DNA of 64,000 bases, taken from positions 26,616,913-26,680,912 of the forward strand of contig NC_046677.1 of NCBI RefSeq assembly GCF_003369915.1, read 5' to 3'. Shown here in pieces: positions 24,216-36,518 of this stretch. The stretch is from Drosophila miranda. Taxonomy: Eukaryota > Arthropoda > Insecta > Diptera > Drosophilidae. The position numbers and the translations under genes were made by a program. Below the pieces are notes generated by a model. It did not search any database. It saw only the letters and a program-made list of their open reading frames with translations, and was not told the DNA's origin. The first letter of the stretch is position 1; every line of letters begins with the position of its first letter.

Positions 24216-27200
24216 GTCATCAGAGCAAACATGAGGGAATTCCTTTTGCTAATGCCAAACACATCCGTTCTTATTATACCCGGTAGTTCTGTGGGGTACC
24301 TCGAAGGGGTGTATTGGGTTCTCAAAGAGATGTGTCTGAAAAGGGAATCTAGGATGCCAAAAGTCTTGGCTAACGCCAGTGAAACTTTGGGGAGTTGTGT
24401 AGAGATCGATTATCTACCAAAACTGACAAGAATCATAAGGATCGATGGGATATTACCAACAGAAAAGCAAAAAAAGTAGTACTTTCTTTTCTCTAATGAA
24501 CCAGAAATGCGGGTGAATGTTTCCCAGGGAATAGACATCGAATAATGCCTGTGTCTTATCATCGTTGCCCCTAAAAATGGTATACAAATATGCCTTCAAA
24601 TGGTATTTCCATAAAGGAGTATTTTCTCTTTTCTCGTACTAGTATTCCAAGGGTATTCCATAGGTCCGTAGTCTCCCTCCCACCTAAACTCCTACACTTC
24701 TTTTTTTTCTGTATTTCGTATTAATGCCGTGGGTACAGTGGTACCAAAGCATCTTGAGCTTCTATTTTTTATATGCTGTACCTGCCTTGTACCTGGCTTA
24801 TTAGCAAAGCAATTGCCATGCCAGAGCATTGAGAATCGAGCTTTGAGGATGGCAACTGGAGGATGGAGGATGGAGCATTGAGCATGTGTAATTCCCCAGA
24901 CATCTGAGGGAGAAACGCTGTTTGGCATCGTCTCTCTCTCTGATTGACTTCCGTTTGCCCTGCCACTGCAGTGCCTATCCTCTCGATGCCTTTCTGCCTT
25001 AATCGATTTTACACCCAAAGGACATTTTCTTGTGATTGTGTCTGCGGTTTGTTCTTTGCCGTCTTTGATTTCCGCCAACCCATCCCTCCCATTCCCCAGC
25101 TGGTTTAAGTGTCTGTGTAAAATGCTCCTATTCCCCTACTTCTAGAGGAGATCCTTTTGCGGCTGTTTTCAGCTTCAATTAGATATGCGTATGCTGTTTG
25201 TTTTTAGGACCTTTGCCACGTTTTTATTGCCGCCCCACGAGCGACGTGCTCTGTATGCAACCGATGTCATTCCAACCGTGCCCGTCAGGTGGAAAATCTT
25301 ATAAATTTTGGAATAACTTTCATAACTTATGGCGAAACGGGGGGCAGGATGGAGGGTAGGGTGGCGTAGGGTGGCGCCACAGCGTGGAAGCTGGAATTAC
25401 CTCTATGCAACTAATGCCATTGTCTTGTCACACATCGCTTTCCGTCGCTTCTGCCAGTTTTCCCCAGTTTTCCCCAGCTTTCCCCGGTTATACGAGAGAG
25501 CTTGCTATTTGAGTTTGTCAGAGCGGCGCTTAAAACGATGCCAAAAGAAAAACTTCTACTGGCTTTTTTTTCAAGCGTCAGTGGCGTGGGGCATGTGGCA
25601 TGGGGCAGACACATAGCGACTGTCTCTCTGCTGCTGCTGCTGCTGCTGCTGCTTAATGTGGTTTAGTGCTTGGTTGACATGTTTGTGTGTCGTGGACTTA
25701 TGGGGCGAACATCCAGAACTTATGTCTGCTCTCTGCTTGGGGTTTGCGGATTCCTTTTGGCTGCTTTTAAAGCTGCTTTTTAGGTCTCCATTTTGGGGCT
25801 CTTGGACACTGTGTAAACAGATAATTGTTGAAGATAGTGCAGGAGAAAGTTCAATGGGTGGATAACCGACTCCTGATTGAGTCTTTAATGAGGGGATGCC
25901 AAGGAAAGGCATCTATTATATATCTTATGTTTTTGTATTTTATTTGGATTTTTCTTGGGAGTCTCTTCTTTAGTTCTGGCTCTTTTCTGCAACTCCATGC
26001 AGCAAAGGCCACTCCTTTTTTCCTACTTTTGAAGTCCAAAAAAGCATTTAGAAAAGTTTAAAGCAGCTCAAGGCTGGGTTCTGGTAAGTTTTAGTAATCA
26101 AAAGTATTAAAAAAACATCAGAAATATATTTGAGAATAATTTAGGCAGTCTTTCTCTTAGTTCTCTATTTCTAGATAGTTCTTTAAATACTCCCAAATAT
26201 TCCTAGTCTTTGTTTTCTAAAGTCTAAATGCCTTGGATGTGGTTTTGGCTTAATAATCTAACCATTTTGGTGCTTAAAAACAGAACCATTTCTGCGAATA
26301 AGTCCTTTATTTCATTAATAGAAATTTCCTATAGTTTTAGAAATTATTTTATGCACATCATGTCCTTGAAAGACAAAGATATCTGTCAAAAATCCATATC
26401 ACTCCTTTTCTAAAATATTATTCCATATTCCCACAGTTTTCGATGCCCCTGCGGCAAACAGTCCTCTATAATTTCCAGAGCTTCCAAAAGCACCTTAAAA
26501 ACTTCCTGAAATCCTTCCTTCGTCCCTATCAAAGGCAGCACCAAGTCGTTGATGCTCACCTTTTCAGTTTTGGGGAAAATTGTTTAAGCTTTGCTTGAAT
26601 CGAGTGTTTTTTTCTTTTATTTTTTAGCTGCTTTTGATTTTTCTTATGTTTTTCGGTGTGTGTGTTTGCCCGGTGCTCAGCCGCAGGCGGTTTGTTTGTT
26701 TGTCTGCTGTGTGTTTGAGCAAATTTGCTCGCCAACTCACTTTCATGTTTAATTAAAAGATAACACACACACGCTCACACACACGCACACACACGGGTGC
26801 ACACACCACACCACACACGTGTGCAAAGACAGAACGTTATAGTGCGAGGAGGCAGGAGGAGGCAGGAGGAGTGCACTGATATGACAAGTCTTTAAGCAGC
26901 ATGCCAGCGTTTATCAACAGAAAAGTTCACTCTGCACTTTAGTCTTTGCTTTTGCGAAAATTTATGCAACTTTTGTGTGCCTTTGTGTGTGTGCTGGAAA
27001 ATCTAAGAGGAAAGGAAAGGAAAGGAGAGGCAGAGGCACTCGCTTATCGTCTCATTTATAATTGAATGCTTTACACGAATTTATGGCCAACTTTTCGGCT
27101 ATTTAGCATATCAAATCGTAAAAAATAAATACTTATTTTTAGGTAATGAAAATAAAACAATTTCCAATTGGTTTTCGGTGCTTTTTATGAGGCGTATTTT

Positions 27201-30094
27201 GCTGGGTTTTTTTTTTGGTGGCACTGCCTGCCATCAATTAATGTCGCTGGCAATAAAAAAAGTTCTCTAAAGTGATTGACTGTCCACACAAATACGAGCA
27301 CAACACGGGGAAAAGTTGAGTGACCCCCAGGGGGAGTTGGCCAGGGCCTCAATTGGCCCAAGTTGGCATGTTGAAATATTTAAAGCCGCTTAAACAAATT
27401 GTGGTCTGGTCATGCGGTGACTTGTCAGACAGTAAAATACACCCAAAGAGTGGAACAGAGAGCGAGAGAGAGAGAGGGACAGAGAGAGGGAGAGGGAGAG
27501 CGCGGACAGAGAATCAATAAAATGGGGGTGTATGGGGGTCACTTTCGTAATCTCTCCACATAAAACTCTCTCTCGTTAGGCGCATTAAATTACAAATTCC
27601 ATTAAAATGATTATTAAAGCAAGTATTTGCTAATTAATTTACTTGCTACGCACAATGGCAGCAGTAAGCAGGACGCAGGACTCAGGACGCAATTAATAAA
27701 TCCAAATGAGTAGCTACATTATAATCAAGGCTCCTTACAGGACTAGAGTCCCTCTGGCAGCCTCTGGACACCACAAACACCCTGTAAAACATCAATTTTC
27801 GGTGGCTTAAATGTGTGCCTCCTTCTAGCGGCAGGGGCACCCTCTCTGGCTTTGATTATGTTAATTACATTTTGGGGATTAGAGGATTTTTGTGGGATTT
27901 TTGGGGGGGCTTTTTAAAGAGAAAAACAGCACTTGATAAATTTTAAACAAATTTTTAAAGAATAAAAATAGAAAGAGTGTTTTTATAACAATTTATAGAA
28001 CTTACAAAGAACTCTCGTTGCTCTGCTATTTCCCTAGAAATACGAAAAGAGGAAACCCATCAGCAACACCATCATTCAGCATTCAACATTCAGCAAACTA
28101 TGGGATTCAATTAGCCCAGCCACAGGGCAGGCGTATCTGTATCTCCAGGCAACACCCCACCCCCCAACCGGCACACACAAATCATCATCCTACACAGCCA
28201 ATCCAATTCCATAGCAATTCCATTAGATTGTACGCTGTACTCGCACTCCCGCATTGTGTTGGCATCGTAACAATCTACCCTTTGTTACCCACTGAATTAC
28301 AAGTACCACATGACCCCCAGGAACATAGTGGGGGAGTGGCTGGAGGGGGGGTGGCACAAGTACTCGTAGTTCTTATGAATAATAAAGCAAATAATCTGTC
28401 AGCGTCGCAGCCGCCTTAACCAACAACAAAACACAGCACAGAACGGAGGCAACAGCCAAAAACCGAAACCGAAAATAAGGACCAAGCCCCAGCCAAGGAC
28501 CCCGACGAATGTCAGTGAGGAATCTAGTGCGACACAGCCAAACGACTCAATTTGATGAAGGGCGTGGGGGGAGACAGGGGCGGGATTCAGAGGCGGATTC
28601 AGAAGCGGAGGCGGAGGTGAAATTCGAGTACTTTCATTCCGGAGAGCCTCCCACGATATTTGCTCTCTGTCCGGCTCTGTCTGCCACATGTTCTAGCGGG
28701 GTGGACAGGGGTGGAGGGAGGAAGGAGGTCAGTGCTAATAACGAGAAATCCGATTTGAACGTTCGGGGCCGTGCGTGTGATAAAAGCAACAACAACGTCA
28801 CGCAGTCTGCGGTTTGCTCTTTGTACCCTATCAGGGAGGGTCTTGTGTGGTTTACCATGAAGCAGAGCTACAGAAGCAGCAGAAGCAACGGAAGAAGGAA
28901 GGGTGTATATTGGGATATCGTGCCACAAGCTATGATCTTCCCTAAGAATGATATCTTGCTCTCAGAAGAGGACTTAGAGAAATTAGAGCGGGAACATCTG
29001 ACATAGGCCTTGATATAGCCATCTCCGTATAATCACTTAGCTCTATAATTATGGCTAAAAGTGTCCTTAAACTCCTGTTTTCACTGCAGATAGTCAATAA
29101 GTAAAAACCACAAATATAGGAGCATTTTTTCATAGAAAAACCTATGGGAATTCAAGCTTTTCTGTTAAGTAAAATCGTGGTTCCTCAAGGTCTTTAATAC
29201 AAGTGGGAAAAATATTAAAATTAAATAACCGGAGGCCTTCGGCTCAATAATATTCCTTTATTTATTTACAGAATACCAAATAATAATTAATAATTTAAGC
29301 AAAAGCCACAAGACCTTCAGGCTCATATTGAAATAATTTATCAATGTTTTTAGGTCACAAGTTAAGCCGTTGGAAAGTCAATTTTTTTATTTTTCCTTAT
29401 TTTTCAGAACCTGTTCCAGTAGATCCCTAGATCTTCGAGAGTATCCCAAACTTCGGGCCTTGGAAATCGATTATTTTCTTTCCTCTTTTCGTTACGTTAG
29501 CCAGGCCTATTGGAGCAGCCGCAGTACTCGCTTTTTTTGGCTCGTGCCACGCTGCGTATGCGTAACGTGCGTTATAATGAAATATTGAATTTTATTGCCT
29601 GTCGTGACTGCGTGCTCTGACAGACCGAGCCGTCAGCCAATGCCAGAACTGGCAGCCTGTCAACAACTTTCAGGTCTCTCTTTCTCTCTTTTTGTGGTCC
29701 AAAAACTGACCCCCGACCGCACCCCCGTTGCCGCAGGACCTGCTTCACAACTTGTCACTGCCTCGAGGGCACGGTCTGGGAGATGATATCTCTCTCTCTC
29801 TCTGCCCTGCCCTGCTCCTGCCCCGCCTTATAATTTGATTCGTTTTATTTGTTATGCAAAAAACTTGAAGTATATTATTATTTCCCATATAAGCATTCGC
29901 TTTATTCCTGGCTACGCAGGACCTTCTTTCAGTTTTCAGCCTGTATTTTATATGCTTTTCGTTGCGCCTGCCGCCTGCCTCTAATAAAAGCAATTTATGG
30001 AGCCCAAAGCGCGGAAATGAATTGTTAACCGACAAAAAAAATAAAAGTAAACTTTTGGTCAGACGAGAAAGAGTCCTGCCCGGCGAGGGGAGGA
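24216..30094. other. long non-coding stretch
   Basis: No supportable gene. It includes CTG runs (25629-25653), a CACAC-rich patch (26761-26822) and purine-rich low complexity (27440-27510). A 165-codon plus-strand frame at 28509-29006 has no domain I recognise and no splice or promoter support. A minus-strand donor-like AAAAG|GTGAGC near 26555-26565 has no coding frame attached. Confidence 0.5.
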
Positions 30095-30303
30095 TGTGGA
30101 GTCCTTGTGCGGTCCGGAAAGGCAAGGGGAAGTGGAGACCTTGCGCGGTCCGGAGAGGCAAGGGGAAGTGGAGTACTTGCGCGGTACGGAGAAGCAAGGG
30201 GATGTGGAGTCCTTGCCCTGTCCGGAGCGGGGAGAATGTGGAGTCTTTGCGCTGTCCGGAGCGGGGAGGATGTGGAGTCCACGCACTGTCTGGAGGAGGG
30301 GCA
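30095..30303. repeat. six-unit minisatellite, 34-36 bp
   Basis: Six units start TGTGGAG or AGTGGAG, carry a GGTCCGGA or GTCCGGA core and end in GGCAAGGGGA or GCGGGGAGGA. The first three are 36 bp, the next two 34 bp. The unit length change breaks any reading frame across the array, so the long open minus-strand frame through it is not a protein repeat. Confidence 0.85.
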
Positions 30304-31810
30304 TGCTGGTGGAGTCCATGCTGGAGCAGAATGAGTCCATGGCTGTCAGGCGTAGGATGCGTCCATGATGCTCGTTGATGAGTGGGTGGTAAACGCCTTT
30401 GTCTTTTGTTTATGGTCACGGGAATCCCTCCCCCACACGCCGCACACCACAGCATACCCATACCCTCCCCGCCCGCCGTGAATGTTCCACGTAAACGCCT
30501 TTTGTGGCATTGTGAAATTTCCCAGAGCGCACATAAAAATGAAAAACGCCAAAAGGAGGGAGAGATGGAGGAGGACGGGGCGGATACCGAACAAATGAGA
30601 ATGCAATCTTCTCGAAAGAGAGAACCGTAGAGAGAGAATGGAAGAGAGGGAGTAAAAATCATTCAGCTATGGAGATAATGCAATCGGTAGATGCCTCGGC
30701 AGCAGGTGGAGGATACGTGGCAGGTGATTTCAATTAAGGAAGCTAATATGATAAGTACTCGTTATTAAAAAGAACAAAAAGAGGAGAGTAAGAGAAGCCA
30801 TGGGGAGGAAGGAAATAAGGAATACGAGAGCATGCAACTGGAAGTGAAAGTGGACTATGTTTTAGGAAACGAGCTTTAAAGGAGGCATTAGAACTGAAAA
30901 GAAGCTATTTCTGGTCTCTTCACATGGTTGCATCAACATTAAGACCATCGTTTGGTAGAACTTGTATTATATTAGCGATATTTCTAGAAAATACCATGAC
31001 AATAGTGTAATAAGAATATTTATACCCCGTTTAAAGGCTTAAATTCGTTGTCTTAGGCCTGGAATGTCTTTAGTTTTGGATGTACTTTGATAAAAAGATG
31101 TCCATACCACAAATAAATAAGGTCCAGGCTTAAAAGCTACAGTTCTAGGGGGCGTTAAACCATCTTTAGTAGAAATAAATCATATATGAGACATATCATA
31201 ATGAAAATATACCCTAAAAAATCCACCAAATGATGCTCCTTAAAGCCAAACAGATTTGCCGGGGAAAGTTCTGTGGGGAAACCTTTGAAATATTTAATTA
31301 ATTAAACGAAAACCGTATAGCCACAAGATCCATTTGTTTTTCATAATTTTACTATCTATTTTACAAACACATTTTATTGTATTTTCATTGAAAAAAGGAC
31401 CCCTTTTTCCTTTATTTTTAGGACTGAAATTCGACTGTCTGCCAGCAATGAAAGGTATCGTATTTATATATATTTTATATAGTAGTATATAAAGGATTAG
31501 AAGGGAAAATACATTTCTGTTCTTTAAATTTTCCAATATATCTCCCAAAAAGACCATTGATACAACAAACGAAAACAAAAGCAAAAAAAGACCATCGAGA
31601 GGGGAAAAAAAAGACCAGGAAGAGGCGTTTCAGAGTAAAAATCCCAGGCTCGTTGGCCGCAGCAGCCTGCTGTGTGTGCCTGATGATGATGATGATGCCA
31701 CCACACAGTCTATGCCCCCCCTGCTGTTGTTGCATGCCCCCTGCACTGTTTTTGTTTTTGTTGTTGCTTTCCCGCTCTCTCTCTCTGTTTAATTGTGAGA
31801 TAAAACTTAC
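30304..31810 (-). other. start of a probable long first intron (minus strand)
   Basis: Downstream (on the minus strand) of the splice donor at 31809-31810. No exon recognised; AT-rich from about 30700. Confidence 0.4.
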
Positions 31811-31838
31811 CGATAATGAGCAGCTTTATGGTCGACAT
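31811..31838 (-). CDS. first coding exon, N-terminus of an unidentified protein
   Basis: On the minus strand an ATG in good context (GCAAACATG) opens the frame MSTIKLLII plus one base and is followed at once by a consensus donor, CG|GTAAGTTTT. The start Met, small/charged residues and then hydrophobic residues look like the beginning of a signal peptide split by an intron, an arrangement common in Drosophila secreted and neuronal cell-surface genes with long first introns. Upstream is an A-rich sequence typical of a fly 5' UTR. No second exon could be joined with confidence: the next exon must begin with two bases completing the split codon, and the candidate at 10910-11036 does not fit directly. 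The rest of the gene probably lies to the left, partly beyond position 1. I cannot name it. Confidence 0.5.
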
Positions 31839-32060
31839 GTTTGCCCGTGTTTGCTGTGCTTTTTGCTCGATTTTCCTGGCCTTTTACTCGTTGATTTTGT
31901 TTTTTGTTTTTTTGTTGTGTTTTTTTTCTCTTTGTTGTCTGTTTAATGCGTGGCCGCAGCTGTTGCTGCACGATTGATATTTACAAAAATATTAATCCAT
32001 TCCATTCAAGTGCGAAAGAGACGGGCACGCCGGGCGTAAGGAGCGAGCGAGATGCCGACG
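31839..32060 (-). promoter_or_regulatory. probable 5' UTR and promoter-proximal region of the 31.8-kb exon
   Basis: Reading on the minus strand, this has the look of a fly leader: AACAAAAAAC-type A-rich sequence without in-frame extension of the start codon, after a GC-rich patch with GCGCTCGCGGCC near 32080-32095. The transcription start is not defined. Confidence 0.35.
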
Positions 32061-32773
32061 GTAACAGTTTGACAATCACTGGCCGCGAGCGCGTAAATTG
32101 CATTTTAATGTCGGAATGGCAATGCCACTTTGATGGCTATAATGCTACTTGCCACATGCCACAATCTTTGGAATTTGTTGTTGTAATTTTTTCTCGTTAT
32201 TTTATGTGGTTTTTATTTGTAGTTTGTTTTTTTTTCGTTATTTTTAAGGGTTTTCCATAGGCTTTTTGTGTGTTTAAATGTCTATCGAACAGTTAATTAT
32301 TGCCTCACTTGGGCATTGATTTACTTGATTTTTCCTGGGTTTTATGCCATACAATAGTTATACGAAAACTCCCATCCAAAGATGATTTTTTCGAAATATT
32401 TTAAACACTTGGAAATGGCAAAGGCCAAGGCATTTGCTGTGTGGGCGAAAACGAGAACTGTAATTAAATGTTTTCAATTAAATTAAATGCGACATTTCAC
32501 AATGATGCAACACACACACACGCACACACACACAGAGAGAGAAAAGATGAAGACAATTCTCATTCGGAAATGTTCTCATGCAAAATGCAGTAGGGAGGCG
32601 CCTAGAAGTAGGCAATGAATATTTAAAGCCACAGACATTTCAATTTGAAGAAGTCCGTCCCTGTCCCCCACCCCCTCCGCCACCCTCCGAATGAGGTTAG
32701 GCAACGCCCAGACATTAAATTAACATATTTCCTAAATAATAATAATTTCCCCAGTCAATGGTGTCTCTCCATC

Positions 32774-32810
<37 letters not shown>

Positions 32811-33741
32811 GTCAGAGGTCAGAGATGTAGAGATGGATCCCCTATAAATGGAATTGGACATTGGGCCGCACAAAGACAGAGAGAGATGGAGAGAGCCCTG
32901 CCTGCCTGCCTCCCTTCTACACATGTAAACTGCTGCCTAATGTCTTATTCATGTTTACACTGTCCTACTGCGAGTACGAGGCTAAGGACTTATGAGCGGT
33001 CTGCATGTCAGTCGCACCAACAGTCGCTCTTTGCGTGCCCCAAACTTATTAGACCCGCCCGTAGGTGCTAGGATGGGGTTTTGTCCAGGTTAGAGAATGG
33101 TTAATGAGCCGAGTGGAGAGCAGACCAAGCCCCGGCAATTGTTGTGTGCTATTTATTTAAAACTGTCTCGAACAACACACAACAAAGCCCCCCACGCCCC
33201 CAATTGTTAATGGAAATCTTATGCCTCGTTGGCCGCCTCTGGAGGTCAGGAATTAAATGCGCGGTAATATCGTATATTTCTGGGAGGCTTATTAGTTATT
33301 TATGGAACGGCTAAAACTATTTATATTCTCGTATGCTCTGTGCGTCCGAATGGATGTGTTTTCTAGGCAATTTAAAATCCTTTTCGGTTGAATTTATTTC
33401 CAGACTAAGAAATTAATTGTTTTCCAGAGAAAAATAAACGGGTTCATGGGTTTAGTTAGTGATATTTAAGGTAGTTTAAACATTTTCACTGAACACAAGA
33501 CACTGGAAGGCATCTGGTAACCTTTCTCAATGGAAACATAGACCTTTCCCTAGAGTTTGACTAAAAATTAATATATTTTTAAGTGAAAACAATGGCTCCA
33601 TTAATTTTGGACAGTTCTGGAGTGGATCTAGATTGGATTTATCCATAAAAATCGATGAATTTGCTGCTTTAAGATAAGGTTCTAGCAAGAATACAGCTCC
33701 AGGCTATGCCTAAAATTCAAAGAGAGCAAAGAAAGCCCTTC
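32061..33741. other. non-coding stretch with GT microsatellite
   Basis: No gene supported. Holds CA tracts near 32511-32532 and a GT tract listed separately. Confidence 0.5.
32776..32808. repeat. (GT)n microsatellite
   Basis: Uninterrupted GT alternation of 33 nt. Confidence 0.9.
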
Positions 33742-33915
33742 CTAGAGGCCTGAAAGACCATGTTTAACTATAGAATTGTAATAGGTCTTTAGTTTAGCAC
33801 AAATCTGGGCACTGTTTAAGCCAAACAAATCCCCGATTTGTCCTAAGAGATGCTTCACTGTTTCAGAGTCCGTTTCCTCAATGATTTCCAGACGAATCTG
33901 TTCACCAAAATCCAT
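33742..33915 (-). CDS. small ORF, 57 aa, acidic helical peptide
   Basis: An ATG in good context (AACCATGG) opens MDFGEQIRLEIIEETDSETV..., ending with a stop after KHGLSGL. The composition (alternating hydrophobic and charged residues, no homopolymers) is protein-like and differs from surrounding low-complexity frames. The DNA for residues about 3-22 is duplicated immediately upstream at about 33925-33985, where it still reads DEQIRLEIIEERDSES but is out of frame with the downstream copy because of a small net deletion. So this is either a small gene with a broken duplicated segment or the remains of a larger pseudogene. A divergent small ORF starts 237 bp away at 34152. No family recognised. 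Confidence 0.35.
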   Translation of the reverse strand: MDFGEQIRLEIIEETDSETVKHLLGQIGDLFGLNSAQICAKLKTYYNSIVKHGLSGL

Positions 33916-34151
33916 GGTTTGTACCAAGAGATGATTCAGAATCCCGCTCTTCAATGATTTCTAAACGAATCTGTTCATCAAATTTGTGCCCCACATAATT
34001 TAAAGAAATCTATAGTTAAAGTTTAAGCCACATCAAACATTATAATTTCACTAACTTTCCAGTTTCAAACACTCACTGAAAACACCAACTTTTGCTCTGA
34101 GATCCCACTTTAACCACACTCAAACCCTGCCATAACTCTTCCCATAGAAAT

Positions 34152-34307
34152 ATGCTACCTACCATATTTAACAAATTGAATAATCTAATTCGCAACAAGG
34201 ACTCTGACCTCTTAACAACTCGTAATAATTTCGCACCCAAACTTGAGGCAACAACAGCACAATATAGCGAAGAAAAGTCACCAAGAAATGTGCTGTGGAT
34301 CCCATAA
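34152..34307 (+). CDS. small ORF, 51 aa
   Basis: The frame ATG CTA CCT ACC ... encodes MLPTIFNKLNNLIRNKDSD and ends SEEKSPRNVLWIP. It has a protein-like mix of residues and no repeats. A canonical AATAAA lies at 34340-34345, 33 bases past the stop, which fits a very compact mRNA. It faces away from the small minus-strand ORF at 33742-33915, so the 237 bp between them could act as a shared promoter. The start-codon context (GAAATATG) is average. I recognise no family, and a conserved-peptide test would be needed to separate it from chance. Confidence 0.35.
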   Translation: MLPTIFNKLNNLIRNKDSDLLTTRNNFAPKLEATTAQYSEEKSPRNVLWIP

Positions 34308-34339
34308 GAAAGACCGAAAATCAGCTGTCACAGTGGAAT

Positions 34340-34345
34340 AATAAA
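34340..34345 (+). terminator. polyadenylation signal AATAAA
   Basis: Canonical hexamer 33 bases after the stop codon of the small ORF at 34152-34307. Confidence 0.35.
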
Positions 34346-34541
34346 AATAATTTATTTGCATTTTATTTGCGCAGAGCAGAGTCGAGTCCTGCGACTGTTG
34401 CTGGTGGGAAAACCTAGAGGGAAACCTAGAGAGGCTAGAGGTTGGCTCCTTGGTCTGGTTTTCTGGGGGTTTTTTTTCTGTCACTGACTTTGGCACTGAC
34501 TTGGATGCCGGGGCGCAAGGACAACAAGTTGGCGAAAAGCA

Positions 34542-34563
34542 ACACACACACACACACACACAC
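34542..34563. repeat. (CA)n microsatellite
   Basis: Alternating CA of about 22 nt. Confidence 0.85.
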
Positions 34564-35373
34564 CAGCAGAAAGATACACCGAACCAGAACCAAAACCGTA
34601 GAAAAGAAGGAAACAAAAAAGTAAGGAAATTATAAGGATTTGACAGATGAGCGAATGCGACAGGAAAGGCGAAGAGGTGCCGGTTCCGCCTCCTGGCACC
34701 GTGCCATGGAGGAGCCATAGAGAAGGTAAGTGGAGCACAGCATTTGCTTTTGGGTCCTGGCTTTTCGGGTTTGGGGATGCTTTAAATTGAGCAGAAATTG
34801 TTTGTCACTGTAGCTGTGTGTTGGCTTTGGCTTTGTGTTGCAGCAGGCGAGAGTTTGCCCCAGTTTCTATGGCCAGTGTTTGTTGGTGGTGGCGGCGGCG
34901 ACGGCGGCTGCATGAATATGCATGCGGCATAGCGTACGTCCTGGAGTGGAAGGATGTTAGAAACGTGTGGGGAGGGGATGTGGTGAGGGGCAGGGCAAGG
35001 TCACAAATATCCCAGCGAACGAGAGAGGGAGACCCTGCAACAGTTGCACTTGAGTGCCATTTGTCGAAAGAGGCCTAGGCTGTGGCTCTGGCTCTGGCTC
35101 TGGCCGTGGCTCTGGCTCTGGCTGTAGGTCTGAGTCCGTGCCACCCAGCAATTTGCATAATTACAAACGCACATGTAAACGAAACGCGGTTTCCTGTCCG
35201 CAATTTCCACTGCGGCGCCTGCCGTTGCACACACACACAAACACACACGTACACGTTTCGGTTTTCACACGGGTTTTCCACGCTAAAAATTCTTGTCTTC
35301 ACTTCGTTCGGTTCGGGATTCGTTTCGTTCGGTTTTCCGCTTTTGCCGCCCGTTGCCGCAGAATGCTTCTTAC

Positions 35374-35535
35374 CAACTAAATGCAATTTCAGAAGAACGA
35401 AGCGCGCTATGCCATCCACGAAGCTCGGATCCCCGATGATGTGCTTCGGCGAGTATCGTGTTCGAATGTCCAGACGAAGGCCAGAGTCCTCGTGGATCCC
35501 CCCAGCAGAAGGCCCTCGGGTTCTTGTTGGTGCGA
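35374..35535 (-). CDS. candidate exon (coding or 5' UTR) with strong splice sites
   Basis: On the minus strand a 162-bp GC-rich segment runs from a good acceptor (CCACTCTCTGCGCAG|TCG) to a donor (TTAGTTG|GTAAGAAG). Two of three frames are open; one reads ...GIHEDSGLRLDIRTRYSPKH..., which looks protein-like, but the opposite strand is also open, as is common in GC-rich DNA. It could be an upstream exon of the gene starting at 31.8 kb or belong to nothing. No domain recognised. Confidence 0.25.
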
Positions 35536-35574
35536 CTGCGCAGAGAGTGGCCACTGGCAACATGTTGCCAAGGG

Positions 35575-36160
35575 AGAGAGAGAGTGAGAGAGTGAGAGCG
35601 AGACTTGAGTTGAGAGAGAGCGAGCGCCCCATGTGGCAAGTTGTTGAACTTTTGTGGTAGGTTAGGGTTTCCAGACCGTGGCAAGAGAAAGATTTAACAA
35701 GTTGTCGTAGGACTCAGTTCAAGAGGAATTTTTGTAGCGATTTTTACTACCAATTTGTGGAAATTTTCTTTGATTTTGGAATATTTTTATGAATATTCCG
35801 AAAGGGAGTTTTTTTGATGCAATTTGTATTAAAATTAGTTGTCTCTAAGCCATAATTAATTTTTAATAACAATATCTATGTCTTATAAATAAAAGCAGTT
35901 CTTCCCAAATCAAAAAATTAGTTAAATTCTTTATATGTTTTTTTTCTGCGTGGCCGTATATTCGGTCTTTTTTGCAAGAGTTGCCATACGGCCTATTTCT
36001 AACCTTAAAAAATATAAATATACAAAATATTTTCGAAAAGTGGAGTAAACTTATTTGAAAAATTCTTTGGCTTTGCTTGGGGGTTTTCGGGGTCAATAAT
36101 TACGCATTTAAAGTTTGTTTTAAAAAATTCAATATGGCGGATCCAATAAGGCCGTATTCT
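35575..36160. promoter_or_regulatory. GAGA cluster and repeated GCCAT/GGCCGTAT motifs
   Basis: A GAGAG cluster (35575-35630, GAGA-factor type) follows a CAACATGTTG palindrome. GGCCGTAT occurs near 35952 and 36149 and inverted near 35987, and Pho-type GCCAT cores occur near 35984 and 36130. These may be regulatory, but motif-level evidence is weak. Confidence 0.2.
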
Positions 36161-36518
36161 CTTAAAACGAATAACTCCCCGACCTTGCTACATCTACATC
36201 TACATCTACATACATGTTACTCGTTTAAATAGATCTTTTGAAGAGAAAAGAACTCGATACAAATCGAAACTGACAGAAAACTGACATCCAATTGGTAAAC
36301 AGCGACCCCAAAAACCCCCGATTGACGAGTTTCCAGCAATTTCGATGAATTTCCTAGATACATTTGTAATTTGTTTTGAGGTTAGAAAATAAACCCGACG
36401 TGATTGAACAAATCTGACCTTGAATTCGTGTTTAGGCCCCCAAAATAGATGGGGCTATGATGCTCTGATCAGCCGCGCACGAAACTCTTTTTTTTGTGGG
36501 GCTGTAAAATCCACTAGG

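Noticed and set aside
28509..29006. 165-codon plus-strand frame
   Set aside because: Acidic low-complexity start, no domain and no splice or polyadenylation support.
29745..30662. 305-codon minus-strand open frame across the 30.1-kb minisatellite
   Set aside because: It is built from repeat units read in whatever frame stays open; units of 34 bp shift the frame, so no protein repeat is kept and no domain is visible.
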